Of a DNA stretch of 39,818 bases, positions 1-8,037 are shown one piece after another; the first letter of the stretch is position 1; each line of letters begins with the position of its first letter. The stretch spans positions 1 to 39,818 of the forward strand of contig CAJTQA010000030.1 of NCBI GenBank assembly GCA_910578455.1, written 5' to 3'. The notes under the pieces were generated by a model. The model worked only from the letters and a program-made list of their open reading frames with translations. It was not told the DNA's origin and did not search any database. Made by a program: the position numbers and the translations under genes. This DNA comes from an uncultured Dorea sp. (GTDB lineage: Bacteria; Bacillota; Clostridia; Lachnospirales; Lachnospiraceae).

Positions 1-88
1 TGAGCCATAAAGAAAAGGATAAAATATTGAACATTTGCGGCCTTTCATGTATACTAATAAGAGGATTGTAAAGGAGATGCGTGCATCG

Positions 89-1372
89 ATGGAAGAGCGG
101 AAAGTTCCACAGGAAGAGTTAGGCGGGGAGACGGAGCGGGAAGAATATTCTTTTTTACAGGAAGTCATTAAGGATGAAGAGGGAGGCAGGAAGAGACTAA
201 AGAGAGGCATTTTTAAAGCGACGGTGTACGGTGCCTTTCTGGGTATTGCTGCCAGTGTATCGTTTTGCCTGTTCAGGCCGTGGCTTGAGCCGCATTTTAA
301 TGACAATCCATCAAAGGTTGAATTTCCCGAGGATGAAGAGGAGAAGGAAGGGGATGGAGACGCCGGAGGAGAGGCGGATGATGGCAAGAAAGAAGAGAAG
401 AAAGAGCTGGATGAAGACAGTTACCGGCGTGTGCTGCAGAACCTGAATACAGAGGCAGCCAGGACGAAAAGGTGTATAGTGTCGGTAAGCAGCATAGCGG
501 ACATAGCCGGGCAGGAAAAGGCGGACAGTTCTGCCGGAATCCTCATAGCGGACAACGGTATTGAGCTGCTTGTGTTTTCAAAAATCATAGATACGAAAGA
601 GGGGGAAAATATCTGGATTACTTTCTCTGACGGGAAACATCACATGGCAGCGGAGAAGATGCGAGATTACAATCTTGGATTCTGTGTCTATGCAGTCGCG
701 AGAAATGAGATAGAAAAGGACACATGGTCCGGTATTGAGCTTGCACAGATGGGTAATTCCAATTTGGTAGAAAACGGCGAGGCGGTCATTATACTGGGCA
801 GGCCTTTTGGAGCCGACGAGTCTGTGAGTTACGGGGTAGCCACTGCGGAGGAGGAGTATGTGGATCTGGCAGATGGGCGTTACAGGCTTATCAGCACGAA
901 CGTTGCGGGTGCAAAGCAGGGCAGCGGGGCAATTTTTAACCGCTGGGGAAGCCTGATCGGCATCATCAGCCCAACCTCGCTTGTGGAAGGGAACAATGGA
1001 AGAATCAGCGGATACGGCATATCGGACATTAAAGATATCGTGGAGCGCCTGTCAAACGGAACACCCGTGCCGTATACCGGGATCTGCGGCATGGACGTGA
1101 CGGAAGAGCTGACAGAAAAGGGAATGCCGCAGGGTGTCTATGTGAAGGAGATAAAGCCGGATTCTCCGGCCATGGCAGCAGGCCTCCAGAGCGGAGATGT
1201 GATAATAGGCATTGACGGGCAGAATATCGTAAGCCTGTCCAATTATCACAGCATCCTGATGCAGAAAAGCGAAGGAACGCTGATAAAGCTTCAAGGCTGC
1301 CGGCAGGGAGCAGGTGATGAATACGTGGAGATAGAGTTCAGCGTCACAATCGGAAGCAGAAATAATAAATAG
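89..1372 (+). CDS. HtrA/DegP-like membrane-anchored protein with PDZ domain, probable pseudoprotease
   Basis: The architecture is S1C (HtrA) type: an acidic cytoplasmic N-terminus, one membrane segment at about residues 50-70 (FKATVYGAFLGIAASVSFCL), an acidic low-complexity linker, a trypsin-like domain at about 120-330, and a C-terminal PDZ domain at about 340-420. HtrA proteins normally degrade misfolded envelope proteins. Here the three catalytic positions look lost. The usual TNxHVV is VFSKIID (His to Lys), the usual DLAVL is NLGFC (Asp to Asn), and the usual GNSGGP reads KQGSGA, which displaces the Ser by one residue. I therefore infer a non-proteolytic sensor or chaperone. The ATG at 89 has AAGGAG upstream. 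Longer in-frame starts at TTG 35, ATG 47 and ATG 77 lack a well-placed site. The fold call is solid; loss of activity is inferred from a by-eye alignment. Confidence 0.8.
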   Translation: MEERKVPQEELGGETEREEYSFLQEVIKDEEGGRKRLKRGIFKATVYGAFLGIAASVSFCLFRPWLEPHFNDNPSKVEFPEDEEEKEGDGDAGGEADDGKKEEKKELDEDSYRRVLQNLNTEAARTKRCIVSVSSIADIAGQEKADSSAGILIADNGIELLVFSKIIDTKEGENIWITFSDGKHHMAAEKMRDYNLGFCVYAVARNEIEKDTWSGIELAQMGNSNLVENGEAVIILGRPFGADESVSYGVATAEEEYVDLADGRYRLISTNVAGAKQGSGAIFNRWGSLIGIISPTSLVEGNNGRISGYGISDIKDIVERLSNGTPVPYTGICGMDVTEELTEKGMPQGVYVKEIKPDSPAMAAGLQSGDVIIGIDGQNIVSLSNYHSILMQKSEGTLIKLQGCRQGAGDEYVEIEFSVTIGSRNNK

Positions 1373-1414
1373 CTATTATTACATAAATATATAATGGAAA
1401 GAGGCACATTGGTT

Positions 1415-2356
1415 ATGAGATATATCAATACTCTCGTTGAAGGAGAAACGATACGCAACATTTATCTCTGCAAGGGGAAACGCTCTGCGGAGACAAGGAA
1501 CGGAAGGCCTTATGACAGCCTGATCCTGCAGGATAAGACCGGAACGCTGGACGGCAAAGTCTGGGATCCGAATTCCAGCGGGATAGCAGATTATGAGGAA
1601 AAGGACTTTATTGAGGTGTTCGGGGATGTCATCCTGTACAACAATAACCGGCAGCTCAATATCCGGCAGATAAGAAAGGCGCAGGAGGGAGAGTATGTGC
1701 CGGCGGATTATATGCCCACAAGTGAGAAGAACACCGATGGCATGTATCAGGAGCTTGTAAAATATATAGGCAAAATATCAAATTCGTATCTCCGCCAGGC
1801 AGTAGAGTATTATTTTGTAAAAGATGAGGCATTTATAGAGAAGTTCAAGCTGCACTCTGCAGCAAAAAGCGTTCATCACGGATTCTCCGGCGGGCTCTTG
1901 GAGCACACGCTCAGCGTGGTTAAATTCTGCGAGTATATGATAGGGGCGTACCCGATTCTGAATGCGGATCTGCTTTATGCGGCAGCAATCTGCCATGACA
2001 TGGGCAAGACAAAGGAGCTGTCACCGTTTCCGGACAATGATTATACCGATGACGGGCAGCTTTTGGGGCATATTGTAATCGGGGTGGAGATGGTGAGTGA
2101 AGCGGCAGGGAGCATCCCTGAATTTCCGGGAAAGCTGGCAAGCGAGCTTAAGCACTGCATCGTGGCGCACCATGGGGAGCTGGAATACGGATCACCCAAA
2201 AAGCCTGCGCTTGCGGAAGCCTTTGCCCTTCATTTTGCAGACAGCGCGGATGCGAAGATGCAGTCTCTGGCAGAGATATTTAAAGAAAAGAACAGTAATG
2301 ACTGGCTGGGCTATAACCGGCTGTTTGAGACAAATTTAAGGAAGACTATTATATAA
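1415..2356 (+). CDS. yhaM: YhaM-type 3'-5' exoribonuclease (OB-fold plus HD domain)
   Basis: The 313-aa length matches the roughly 314 aa of Bacillus YhaM. An N-terminal OB-fold-like nucleic-acid-binding domain (about residues 12-90, with LQDKTGTLDGKVWD) precedes an HD-superfamily metal-dependent phosphohydrolase domain. The HD histidines are seen in HHGFSGGLLEHT (about 154-165) and CHDMGK (about 193-198). Family members degrade RNA and ssDNA 3'-5' in the cytoplasm. The start at 1415 is chosen because AAAGAGG lies 10 nt upstream and the product begins MRYINTL. An upstream in-frame ATG at 1394 has no ribosome binding site. The gene lies 42 bp after the HtrA-like gene and 52 bp before the rRNA methyltransferase, all in the same direction, so co-transcription is likely. 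Confidence 0.88.
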   Translation: MRYINTLVEGETIRNIYLCKGKRSAETRNGRPYDSLILQDKTGTLDGKVWDPNSSGIADYEEKDFIEVFGDVILYNNNRQLNIRQIRKAQEGEYVPADYMPTSEKNTDGMYQELVKYIGKISNSYLRQAVEYYFVKDEAFIEKFKLHSAAKSVHHGFSGGLLEHTLSVVKFCEYMIGAYPILNADLLYAAAICHDMGKTKELSPFPDNDYTDDGQLLGHIVIGVEMVSEAAGSIPEFPGKLASELKHCIVAHHGELEYGSPKKPALAEAFALHFADSADAKMQSLAEIFKEKNSNDWLGYNRLFETNLRKTII

Positions 2357-2408
2357 GGGAGCAGTGAACGCATCTGAAAGGTTGCGGTTTATATTGAAAT
2401 ATTAAGAT

Positions 2409-3962
2409 ATGCAGAAAAATGATGTTTTTGAGATAGAGATTACAGATATAGGGGTAAATGGAGAGGGCATCGGCAAGACAGACGGTTACACGGTATTTGT
2501 AAAAGATGCCGTAATCGGCGACGTCATAGAGGCAAAGCTCATGAAAGCGAAGAAAAACTACGGCTATGCAAGGCTTGCGAAGATTCTTCGCCCCTCCCCG
2601 GACCGTGTGGCTCCGGTCTGCCCCATGGCGAGGAAATGCGGCGGCTGCCAGATACAGGAGATGTCCTATGAAAAACAGCTTGCATTTAAAGAAAAAAAGG
2701 TAAGGGGGAACCTCTCGCGCATCGGCGGCGTGCTGGAGGAACTCCTGGACCGTATAATGGATCCTATCGTGGGAATGGAAGAGAGCGCTGGTCTTAGCGC
2801 TCCGTTTTACTATCGGAACAAAGCCCAGTTCCCTGTCGGCGAGGATAAAGAGGGAAACCCTATTGCGGGATTTTACGCCGGGCGCACCCACAGCATCATC
2901 CCCAACATAAGCTGCGCGCTGGGGGTGAAAGTAAATGAGAGAATCCTGAACATAATCCTCGACTTTATGAAGGAATATAACATAAAGCCTTACAATGAGA
3001 CAGCACATGAAGGAATCGTCCGCCATGTGCTGATTCGCTATGGGTTTCGGACGAAAGAGATCATGGTATGCCTGGTAGTGAATGCAGACAGGCTCCCCCA
3101 CAGCGGCGCCCTGGCAGAGAGGCTGGCAGGGATAGAGGGAATGACAAGCATTACCCTGAATGTAAATAAAGACAGGACGAATGTGATTCTGGGGGACAAA
3201 GTAAAGCTTATCTGGGGGCAGGAATATATCACAGATTATATCGGAGATGTAAAGTACCAGATCTCTCCGCTGTCGTTTTATCAGGTGAATCCGGTGCAGA
3301 CGGAGAAACTTTACCGTCTTGCGGTGGAGTATGCGAGAGTTGGCGGAGAATATAGAGCGTATGGTCGGGAAAGGAACTGCCTTGCAGCGGGGAATGAAGA
3401 AGCCGGCGGAGAATATAGAGCGTATCGGAAGGAAGGAAATCAAAAGGAATCGGAAGAAGAGCTGAAAAGCCGGGAAAGCTTTGGAAAAAGTCCTGTAGTC
3501 TGGGATCTGTACTGCGGGATTGGAACGATTTCTCTGTTTCTGGCGAAAGAAGGATGCCAGGTGTGCGGTGTGGAAGTTGTGCCTCAGGCAGTTGAGGATG
3601 CCAGGAATAATGCCGCGATAAACGGAATAGAGAATGTCGAATTTTTTGAGGGGAAAGCCGAGGAAGTGCTGCCAAAGTATTATGAGCAATATGAAAAGAA
3701 CCATGGCGGGGAGAAAGCTCATGCAGATGTGATCGTCGTGGATCCGCCGAGGAAAGGGTGCGAGGAGGCACTGCTCAAGACGATGGTGGATATGGAGCCG
3801 GAGAGGATTGTGTATGTGAGCTGTGATTCGGCTACTTTGGCGAGAGATGTGAAGTATCTGAGGGAGAGAGGATATGAAGTGGTGAGGGGGAGGGCGGTGG
3901 ATCAGTTTCCGCATACGGTGCATGTGGAGACGGTTGTATTGATGTCAAAAGTTAAAGAATAG
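2409..3962 (+). CDS. rlmD: 23S rRNA (uracil-C5)-methyltransferase, RlmD/RumA family
   Basis: This SAM-dependent enzyme methylates C5 of a uridine in 23S rRNA. The order is an N-terminal TRAM RNA-binding domain (about residues 1-60), iron-sulfur cluster cysteines in CPMARKCGGC (about 72-81) plus a later Cys in PNISCALG, a central domain, and a Rossmann methyltransferase domain. That domain starts at VVWDLYCGIGTISLFLA (about 361-377) and ends with the nucleophile motif YVSCDSATLARD (about 470-481). An unusual insert of about 50 residues (about 311-360) separates the central and Rossmann domains and contains an internal duplication. At 517 aa it is longer than the usual 450-460. The 3' end of rumA is a recognised integration site for some Firmicutes conjugative elements, and mobile DNA begins just downstream here. 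Confidence 0.92.
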   Translation: MQKNDVFEIEITDIGVNGEGIGKTDGYTVFVKDAVIGDVIEAKLMKAKKNYGYARLAKILRPSPDRVAPVCPMARKCGGCQIQEMSYEKQLAFKEKKVRGNLSRIGGVLEELLDRIMDPIVGMEESAGLSAPFYYRNKAQFPVGEDKEGNPIAGFYAGRTHSIIPNISCALGVKVNERILNIILDFMKEYNIKPYNETAHEGIVRHVLIRYGFRTKEIMVCLVVNADRLPHSGALAERLAGIEGMTSITLNVNKDRTNVILGDKVKLIWGQEYITDYIGDVKYQISPLSFYQVNPVQTEKLYRLAVEYARVGGEYRAYGRERNCLAAGNEEAGGEYRAYRKEGNQKESEEELKSRESFGKSPVVWDLYCGIGTISLFLAKEGCQVCGVEVVPQAVEDARNNAAINGIENVEFFEGKAEEVLPKYYEQYEKNHGGEKAHADVIVVDPPRKGCEEALLKTMVDMEPERIVYVSCDSATLARDVKYLRERGYEVVRGRAVDQFPHTVHVETVVLMSKVKE

Positions 3963-3990
3963 GATAGCGAAAAAGTGTAGAAAACAAGGG

Positions 3991-4046
3991 ATTTCCGGGA
4001 GTCAGGGCTTGTCAGAGGACAGGTTTCGATTCCCGGATTTTTTCAT
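3991..4046 (+). terminator. Intrinsic terminator after rlmD
   Basis: The stem TCCGGGAGTC (from about 3994) pairs with GATTCCCGGA (4029-4038) with one G-T wobble. A second inner stem CTTGTC/GACAGG lies in the loop, and a run of T follows at 4038-4043. It sits about 30 bp after the rlmD stop and marks the end of the host operon. Confidence 0.85.
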
Positions 4047-4359
4047 TTTACGGGTAAGTGGGAACTGGTCTACTGTGAAAAAAGGTGGAGAGTTGAGTGG
4101 TTGATTTAGATATTAGGGGTGTTGAGTTGACAGGGGGGATAAATGGTATGTGGAGTTGACAGGATTGACATTTGAAGAAAAATAAGGGAAACGGCATCCT
4201 GGATGGATATGAGGCTCTGTTTGTACGAAGATGTTTTCAGAAATGTATAGGTAGTCATTGGCATACTCTCTTACTGGCTTGCGTACCATAAATTGATACA
4301 ATGCACCCAACTTGCGTGAATGGGTGCATTTCAAATTTACATATAAAGTTCTTGCTTTT
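4047..4359. other. Non-coding stretch between rlmD and the XRE region
   Basis: I see no credible gene here. There are several TTGAC-like words (around 4127, 4155 and 4165) without good -10 partners. A perfect 8-bp inverted repeat, ATGCACCC (4301-4308) and GGGTGCAT (4322-4329), lies near the right side. This is the left junction of the mobile DNA with the chromosome, but no integrase or direct repeat is visible to fix the boundary. Confidence 0.4.
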
Positions 4360-4387
4360 GCTCCTGCAATTGGCAGGGGCTTTTTTT
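4360..4387 (+). terminator. Intrinsic terminator (plus strand)
   Basis: GCTCCTGC (4360-4367) pairs with GCAGGGGC (4373-4380) with one wobble pair, followed by seven T. The gene it once served is not visible, so it may be a leftover of mobile DNA. Confidence 0.6.
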
Positions 4388-4390
4388 ATG

Positions 4391-4434
4391 GCAAAAGAAA
4401 AGCACATCTTTCCCGGTGTGGGAGTGATGTGCTT
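4391..4434 (-). terminator. Intrinsic terminator of the XRE gene (minus strand)
   Basis: Read on the minus strand, AAGCACATC pairs with GATGTGCTT (plus-strand positions 4426-4434 and 4400-4408). A T-rich run follows (plus-strand AAAAGAAAA). It starts at the stop codon of the XRE gene. It nearly abuts the plus-strand terminator at 4360-4387, so the two form a back-to-back pair. Confidence 0.65.
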
Positions 4435-4733
4435 CAGATGGCATCCATCAGTTCAAGAAGGATTTGCTTTTGCCTATCTGTCAGGCTACTCCATTTTGAA
4501 AAGAGTTTCTGTTGTTCTTCGGTCAATTGCGCTTCTTCACCCTCGGCAAAGAACTGAGCCAGTGTGATACCAAATGCCCTGCATACTGCCTCCAGAGTTG
4601 GCAGCGTTGGTGCGTTATTTCTGTTGAACATATTTGTAACGGTGGAATGGGAAAGGTTTGCCTCCTTTGCCAGCCGATAGTCCGTCCAGTTCCGTTCCTC
4701 CATCAGTTGTCTAATCCGTTTCTGTGTATCCAT
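4434..4733 (-). CDS. XRE-family helix-turn-helix transcriptional regulator
   Basis: This 99-aa protein has an N-terminal Cro/CI helix-turn-helix at about residues 6-60. It includes the DYRLAKEANLSHSTVTNMF recognition region and LEAVCRAFGITLAQFF, followed by a Glu/Gln-rich helical tail. Such small regulators typically control mobile-element or phage genes. The minus-strand start has AGGTGA upstream. It is divergent from the small gene at 4886, with about 150 bp between them that could hold both promoters and an operator. Its target is not known. Confidence 0.85.
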   Translation of the reverse strand: MDTQKRIRQLMEERNWTDYRLAKEANLSHSTVTNMFNRNNAPTLPTLEAVCRAFGITLAQFFAEGEEAQLTEEQQKLFSKWSSLTDRQKQILLELMDAI

Positions 4734-4776
4734 ATCATCACCTACCTATCTGTATCTATTCTAAGTCCCAGAATGG

Positions 4777-4785
4777 TGGTATAAT
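4777..4785 (+). promoter_or_regulatory. Extended -10 promoter element upstream of the 81-aa gene
   Basis: TGGTATAAT is a perfect extended -10 (TGn plus TATAAT at 4780-4785). No clear -35 lies 17 bp upstream. It is in the divergent region between the XRE gene and the plus-strand gene at 4886, about 100 bp before the latter. Confidence 0.4.
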
Positions 4786-4885
4786 AGTCACAATCGGTAG
4801 CTATCATATTTCCTAAAAGGGGTTTATACAGTTATAGTATTGTAGATGATGGAAATGCTATTCGCAAAAGACTGGAGGTAGAATA

Positions 4886-5131
4886 ATGCAGGAGCATATC
4901 TTTGAAAGAATGGCGCGGGAGAGAAACATTTCAGTTGAGGAAATGCGGGCGATAATTTCCGATAGAATTGGCAAGGGGTGGAATGATAAAGATCCGGTCA
5001 AACGGGAGCAATGGAGAAAAATTCCCTGTGCTGGAGATGTGCCAACACCAGATGAATGGCTGAACTATGTGGTAAAGAAGATAAAAGATGATGGTCAAGA
5101 AGGGTTATTACGGAAATATTTAATTTGGTAG
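4886..5131 (+). CDS. Small protein of unknown function (81 aa)
   Basis: A strong GGAGG lies 8 nt before the ATG, which supports a real gene. The product is charged and predicted helical: an N-terminal segment IFERMARERNISVEEMRAI, then a PTPDEWLNYVVKKI segment near residues 54-67. Similar small proteins occur beside regulators in Firmicutes, but I do not know a function. It is not part of an obvious operon. The next 500 bp downstream hold only a degraded remnant. Confidence 0.6.
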   Translation: MQEHIFERMARERNISVEEMRAIISDRIGKGWNDKDPVKREQWRKIPCAGDVPTPDEWLNYVVKKIKDDGQEGLLRKYLIW

Positions 5132-5400
5132 TTATATCTTGAATGCTATACATCTGATTGTAGTGATCCGCCAGCTCATGCAGGAGTATGGTTGGCAGCT
5201 TGAAGTTGGGGGCAAGGTACTCGGCGCGGAGATTGATTTCTCGCTACTGGCATTCTGTATCTCGTTGATACTGTACCAGCCATGTGCTCTGTGCCCTCCG
5301 TCTTGCGATACAGTGATGGCAGGGAGACTCACTTGTCCTCATAAAAATCCTCGTTGAACAGATCGAACATTTCCCCGGTTTCCTATACACATTTAAAAGC
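5132..5400 (-). pseudogene. Degenerate SprT-like (zinc metallopeptidase fold) remnant
   Basis: On the minus strand one frame reads HRAHGWYSINEI. A shift into another frame then gives REINLRAEYLAPNFKLPTIL followed by LHELADHYNQ. The second piece resembles the HExxH-containing active-site helix of SprT-like proteins carried by conjugative elements, although the second His of the motif is replaced by Asp (HELAD). At least one frameshift and one stop interrupt it, and there is no ribosome binding site. I treat it as a decayed mobile-element gene. The family assignment rests on short motifs. Confidence 0.4.
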
Positions 5401-5556
5401 CTATTCTGGCGGGGATTGGATAATTCCAATTATCACCCTGTCAACTACTACCGAAATCCCTTGATGTTCATCAGATTTTATTCCTCTAAATGTGCAGACA
5501 AGAGGTTGTATTTATGCTGTTTATGCTGTTCTGACCCAGCATAAAAGATATAGTGA

Positions 5557-5585
5557 TTGACAAACCAGGCTCTCCATAGTATTAT
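5557..5585 (+). promoter_or_regulatory. Sigma-A promoter of the ABC-F cassette
   Basis: TTGACA (5557-5562), a 17-bp spacer, then TATTAT (5580-5585). This near-consensus promoter lies 39 bp before the leader peptide start. It should drive constitutive initiation, leaving control to the attenuator downstream. Confidence 0.8.
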
Positions 5586-5624
5586 TAGAAACAAGAGTTA
5601 TACCTCTCAAAAGGAGATAAAGGC

Positions 5625-5720
5625 ATGATTATGAATTTTCATTTAACCGATCAGCGTAAAAAGAAAATCAGCTCTGTACAATCCATACCGATGAAACATT
5701 GTGCAGAGTATAGCGTATAA
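5625..5720 (+). CDS. Leader peptide of the ABC-F attenuator (31 aa, KHCAE motif)
   Basis: AAGGAGAT precedes an ATG that opens a 31-codon frame ending in TAA. The C-terminal half reads SIPMKHCAEYSV. The same KHCAE occurs in the 31-aa leader of the MATE cassette at 8038. Position between a strong promoter and two tandem terminators fits ribosome-mediated attenuation: a ribosome stalled by an antibiotic would change folding and allow read-through into the ABC-F gene. Attenuation of this kind is established for several resistance genes, including Tn916 tet(M). Its operation here is inferred. Confidence 0.7.
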   Translation: MIMNFHLTDQRKKKISSVQSIPMKHCAEYSV

Positions 5721-5811
5721 ATGACGCATTTCGATTTCATCGGGAAGCCATAAGGGGGATTTTATACCCATTTTGAGAAAGTGGCTTTCCATGCAGTTAT
5801 AATGTGTATGA

Positions 5812-5843
5812 GGCTATGGACAATGTTTTGTCCATAGCCTTTT
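5812..5843 (+). terminator. First attenuator terminator of the ABC-F cassette
   Basis: GGCTATGGACA (5812-5822) pairs perfectly with TGTCCATAGCC (5829-5839), followed by TTTT. The loop and inner stem share GACAATGTTTTGT with the matching terminator of the MATE cassette at 8215. It lies about 90 bp after the leader stop. Confidence 0.85.
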
Positions 5844-5866
5844 GTTTTTGGCGCTGCTATGCCAGA

Positions 5867-5911
5867 GGCAGAAGGCAGATACATTTGTGTATCTTTGCTT
5901 TCTGCCTTTTT
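5867..5911 (+). terminator. Second attenuator terminator of the ABC-F cassette
   Basis: An outer stem GGCAGAA/TTCTGCC and an inner stem GATACA/TGTATC are followed by TTTTT. It lies 40 bp before the ABC-F start codon, so transcripts must pass two terminators to express the gene. Confidence 0.8.
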
Positions 5912-5950
5912 CGTTTGTATCAGAGAATATGCAGGAAAGGGTTAATAAAA

Positions 5951-7483
5951 ATGAGCTTATTAAAAATTGACGGACTGACACACTCTTTTGGTGAGAATGT
6001 GCTATACAAAAATGCAGGTTTCACACTCAATAAAGGAGAACATATTGGCATTGTCGGACAGAATGGAACCGGCAAAAGCACTTTAATCAAAATCTGTACA
6101 GAGCAGATCATACCAGACAGCGGGCGCATTGTCTGGCAGCCGAATACTACGATTGGTTATTTAGACCAATATGCGGAAATCGACCATACCTTAACGATGA
6201 AAGAATTTCTCAAATCCGCTTTCACAAAGTTATTTGAAATGGAGGCACAGGCGTTGCAGCTATATGAAAGAGCTGCTGACGGTGATACGAAAAGCCTTGA
6301 ACTGGCCGCCCATTATCAGGAACAGCTTGAAGCCCATGACTTTTATTCGATAGATACCGCTATTGAGCGTGTCGCCAATGGGTTAGGACTTCTTGCGATT
6401 GGCCTTGACCGTCCGATTGCTGAAATGAGTGGCGGCCAGCGGGCAAAAGTGATTTTAGCAAAATTACTGCTGGAAAAGCCGGATGTCCTGTTGCTGGACG
6501 AGCCGACCAATTTTCTTGATAAAGATCATGTAACATGGCTGGCGGAATATTTATCTGCTTTGGAAAATGCTTTTTTAGTGGTTTCCCATGATTTCAATTT
6601 TCTGGATAAGATAGCGAACCGCATTTGTGATATAGACAATGACACGATTACAAAATACTACGGCACATATTCCGAATTTCTGCGGAAGAAAACCCTGCTG
6701 CGGGAAGATTATGTACGGCAATATGCGGCCCAGCAAAAGGAAATTAAAAAGACAGAGGAATTTATACGGAAGAACATAGCGGGCAGAAAAGCAAAAATGG
6801 CGCGGGGACGGCAAAAGCAGCTTGACCGAATGGACAAAATGGAAGCCTTAGACCAAAAGGAAATTATTCCGCACTTCCATTTTCCCGTACTTCCATTAAC
6901 CAATACAGAACACTTGTTGGTGAAACATCTGGCAGTTGGCTACCATTACCCCGTTTTATCAAACATTGAATTTAGCATTAAGGGAGGACAAAAAGTTGTT
7001 ATTACTGGATTTAATGGGATTGGAAAATCGACACTATTAAAAACCCTGATTGGGGAAATTCCATCTATGCAGGGCCATTTCAAATTTTCCGATCAGGTTA
7101 CTATCGGATATTTTGAACAGGATTTAGAGTGGAAAGAACCTGAATTGACGCCCATTCAAATTGTTGCCAATGCTTATCCCAATATGGTGACAAAAGATGT
7201 CCGCAAGCATTTGGCACGATGCGGAATTTCCAGTAAACACGCTATGCAGTCCATAGGAACATTAAGCGGCGGCGAACAGGCAAAGGTAAAGATGTGTCTG
7301 CTTACTCTGCCCCCCTGTAATTTCCTGATTATGGATGAACCTACAAACCATTTAGACGTACAGGCAAAAGAGGCTTTGAAAACAGCCCTTTCAACTTTTG
7401 CAGGAACGGTACTGCTCGTATCGCATGAGGAAGCATTTTATCGAGATTGGACACAACGAGTTATCAACATTGAAAAGAAATAG
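5951..7483 (+). CDS. ABC-F family ATP-binding protein (ribosomal protection / antibiotic resistance type)
   Basis: This 510-aa protein has two ATP-binding cassettes and no membrane segment, the ABC-F hallmark. Cassette 1 has Walker A GQNGTGKST (36-44), signature MSGGQ (about 159) and Walker B LLLDEPTN (about 180). Cassette 2 has GFNGIGKST (about 354), LSGGEQ (about 437) and LIMDEPTNHLD (about 461). A basic coiled-coil linker (about 250-300, RKAKMARGRQKQLDRM) would reach into the ribosome. Resistance-type ABC-F proteins displace lincosamide, pleuromutilin, streptogramin or macrolide drugs. The leader-plus-terminator region upstream supports a resistance role rather than housekeeping. Which drug class cannot be told from sequence. 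The start at 5951 follows AAAGGG. Confidence 0.88.
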   Translation: MSLLKIDGLTHSFGENVLYKNAGFTLNKGEHIGIVGQNGTGKSTLIKICTEQIIPDSGRIVWQPNTTIGYLDQYAEIDHTLTMKEFLKSAFTKLFEMEAQALQLYERAADGDTKSLELAAHYQEQLEAHDFYSIDTAIERVANGLGLLAIGLDRPIAEMSGGQRAKVILAKLLLEKPDVLLLDEPTNFLDKDHVTWLAEYLSALENAFLVVSHDFNFLDKIANRICDIDNDTITKYYGTYSEFLRKKTLLREDYVRQYAAQQKEIKKTEEFIRKNIAGRKAKMARGRQKQLDRMDKMEALDQKEIIPHFHFPVLPLTNTEHLLVKHLAVGYHYPVLSNIEFSIKGGQKVVITGFNGIGKSTLLKTLIGEIPSMQGHFKFSDQVTIGYFEQDLEWKEPELTPIQIVANAYPNMVTKDVRKHLARCGISSKHAMQSIGTLSGGEQAKVKMCLLTLPPCNFLIMDEPTNHLDVQAKEALKTALSTFAGTVLLVSHEEAFYRDWTQRVINIEKK

Positions 7484-7789
7484 AATACAGTCCCCGCCTG
7501 ACGGGGAAAGAAAAAACGTTGCCGGGCAGGTTGCTTTCGTATGCTCAATATACATATCCATGACCAATACCTTCCGAGAAAATGTGAAATTGAATATGGA
7601 GTGCAACGAACCGTTTTTCTAGGTCTGCAAAGATACGACAGCAAAGTTTGTTTACACGTTTCCGGATGAGCGGGAGGAAACACTGGTAATTGAATATGGA
7701 ATATCTTCCATCTGCCAAACGAAAGAAAACGCCATCGTACAGCAGGTAATCAGCTTGATGGAAATATCTCTTCGAAATTAGTTGTTGGT
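7484..7789. other. Gene remnants between the ABC-F gene and the 58-bp repeat
   Basis: A short frame opens at ATG 7541 and ends at 7669 (42 aa, begins MLNIHIHDQYLPRKCEIEYG). Another unstarted frame follows, containing KFVYTFPDEREETLVIEYG. Neither has a good ribosome binding site. They look like decayed small mobile-element genes that I cannot name. Confidence 0.35.
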
Positions 7790-7847
7790 AAGGCGGGGCA
7801 ATTACCTGCCAAAATAAGCCAGTCTGTCTTGTACAGATTGGCCCATT
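7790..7847 (+). repeat. 58-bp tail repeat, copy 1 (after the ABC-F gene)
   Basis: This copy matches 9743-9800 at 48 of 58 positions with no gaps, including an uninterrupted CAGTCTG and ATTGGCCCATT. It lies downstream of the ABC-F gene; the partner lies downstream of the MATE gene. The two copies bracket the MATE cassette as a direct repeat. Confidence 0.85.
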
Positions 7848-7979
7848 ACAAAATGCTTGCTTTTTACAAAATCCGCTACACTGTCAACCATACATTTTAA
7901 CACCAGACTTATAAGGTAATAGCTGCTTTAGAGAGATCATTTGAGGAGGAATCAGAACAGATAAATCAATTTCTCAGAC

Positions 7980-8008
7980 TTGACAAATGGAGCCAAAATG
8001 ATTATAAT
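7980..8008 (+). promoter_or_regulatory. Sigma-A promoter of the MATE cassette
   Basis: TTGACA (7980-7985), a 17-bp spacer, and TATAAT (8003-8008): a perfect consensus promoter, 29 bp before the leader peptide. Layout and spacing match the promoter of the ABC-F cassette. Confidence 0.85.
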
Positions 8009-8037
8009 CAGGAACACATTATCAGAAAGAGGTGAGC

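Noticed and set aside
2349..3923. Long minus-strand open frame (about 524 codons) opposite rlmD
   Set aside because: It is a mirror of the rlmD codon pattern, has no ribosome binding site, and the translation is His/Arg/Phe/Leu-rich with no domain.
4127..4170. Cluster of TTGACA words as a promoter array or iterons
   Set aside because: No matching -10 boxes and no regular spacing.
5139..5357. Plus-strand frame opposite the SprT-like remnant
   Set aside because: No start signal; the minus-strand motifs explain the sequence better.
5773..5803. Possible second promoter (TTGAGA, 19 bp, TATAAT) inside the ABC-F leader
   Set aside because: Poor -35 and long spacer; it would still lie upstream of both terminators and is better explained by leader folding.
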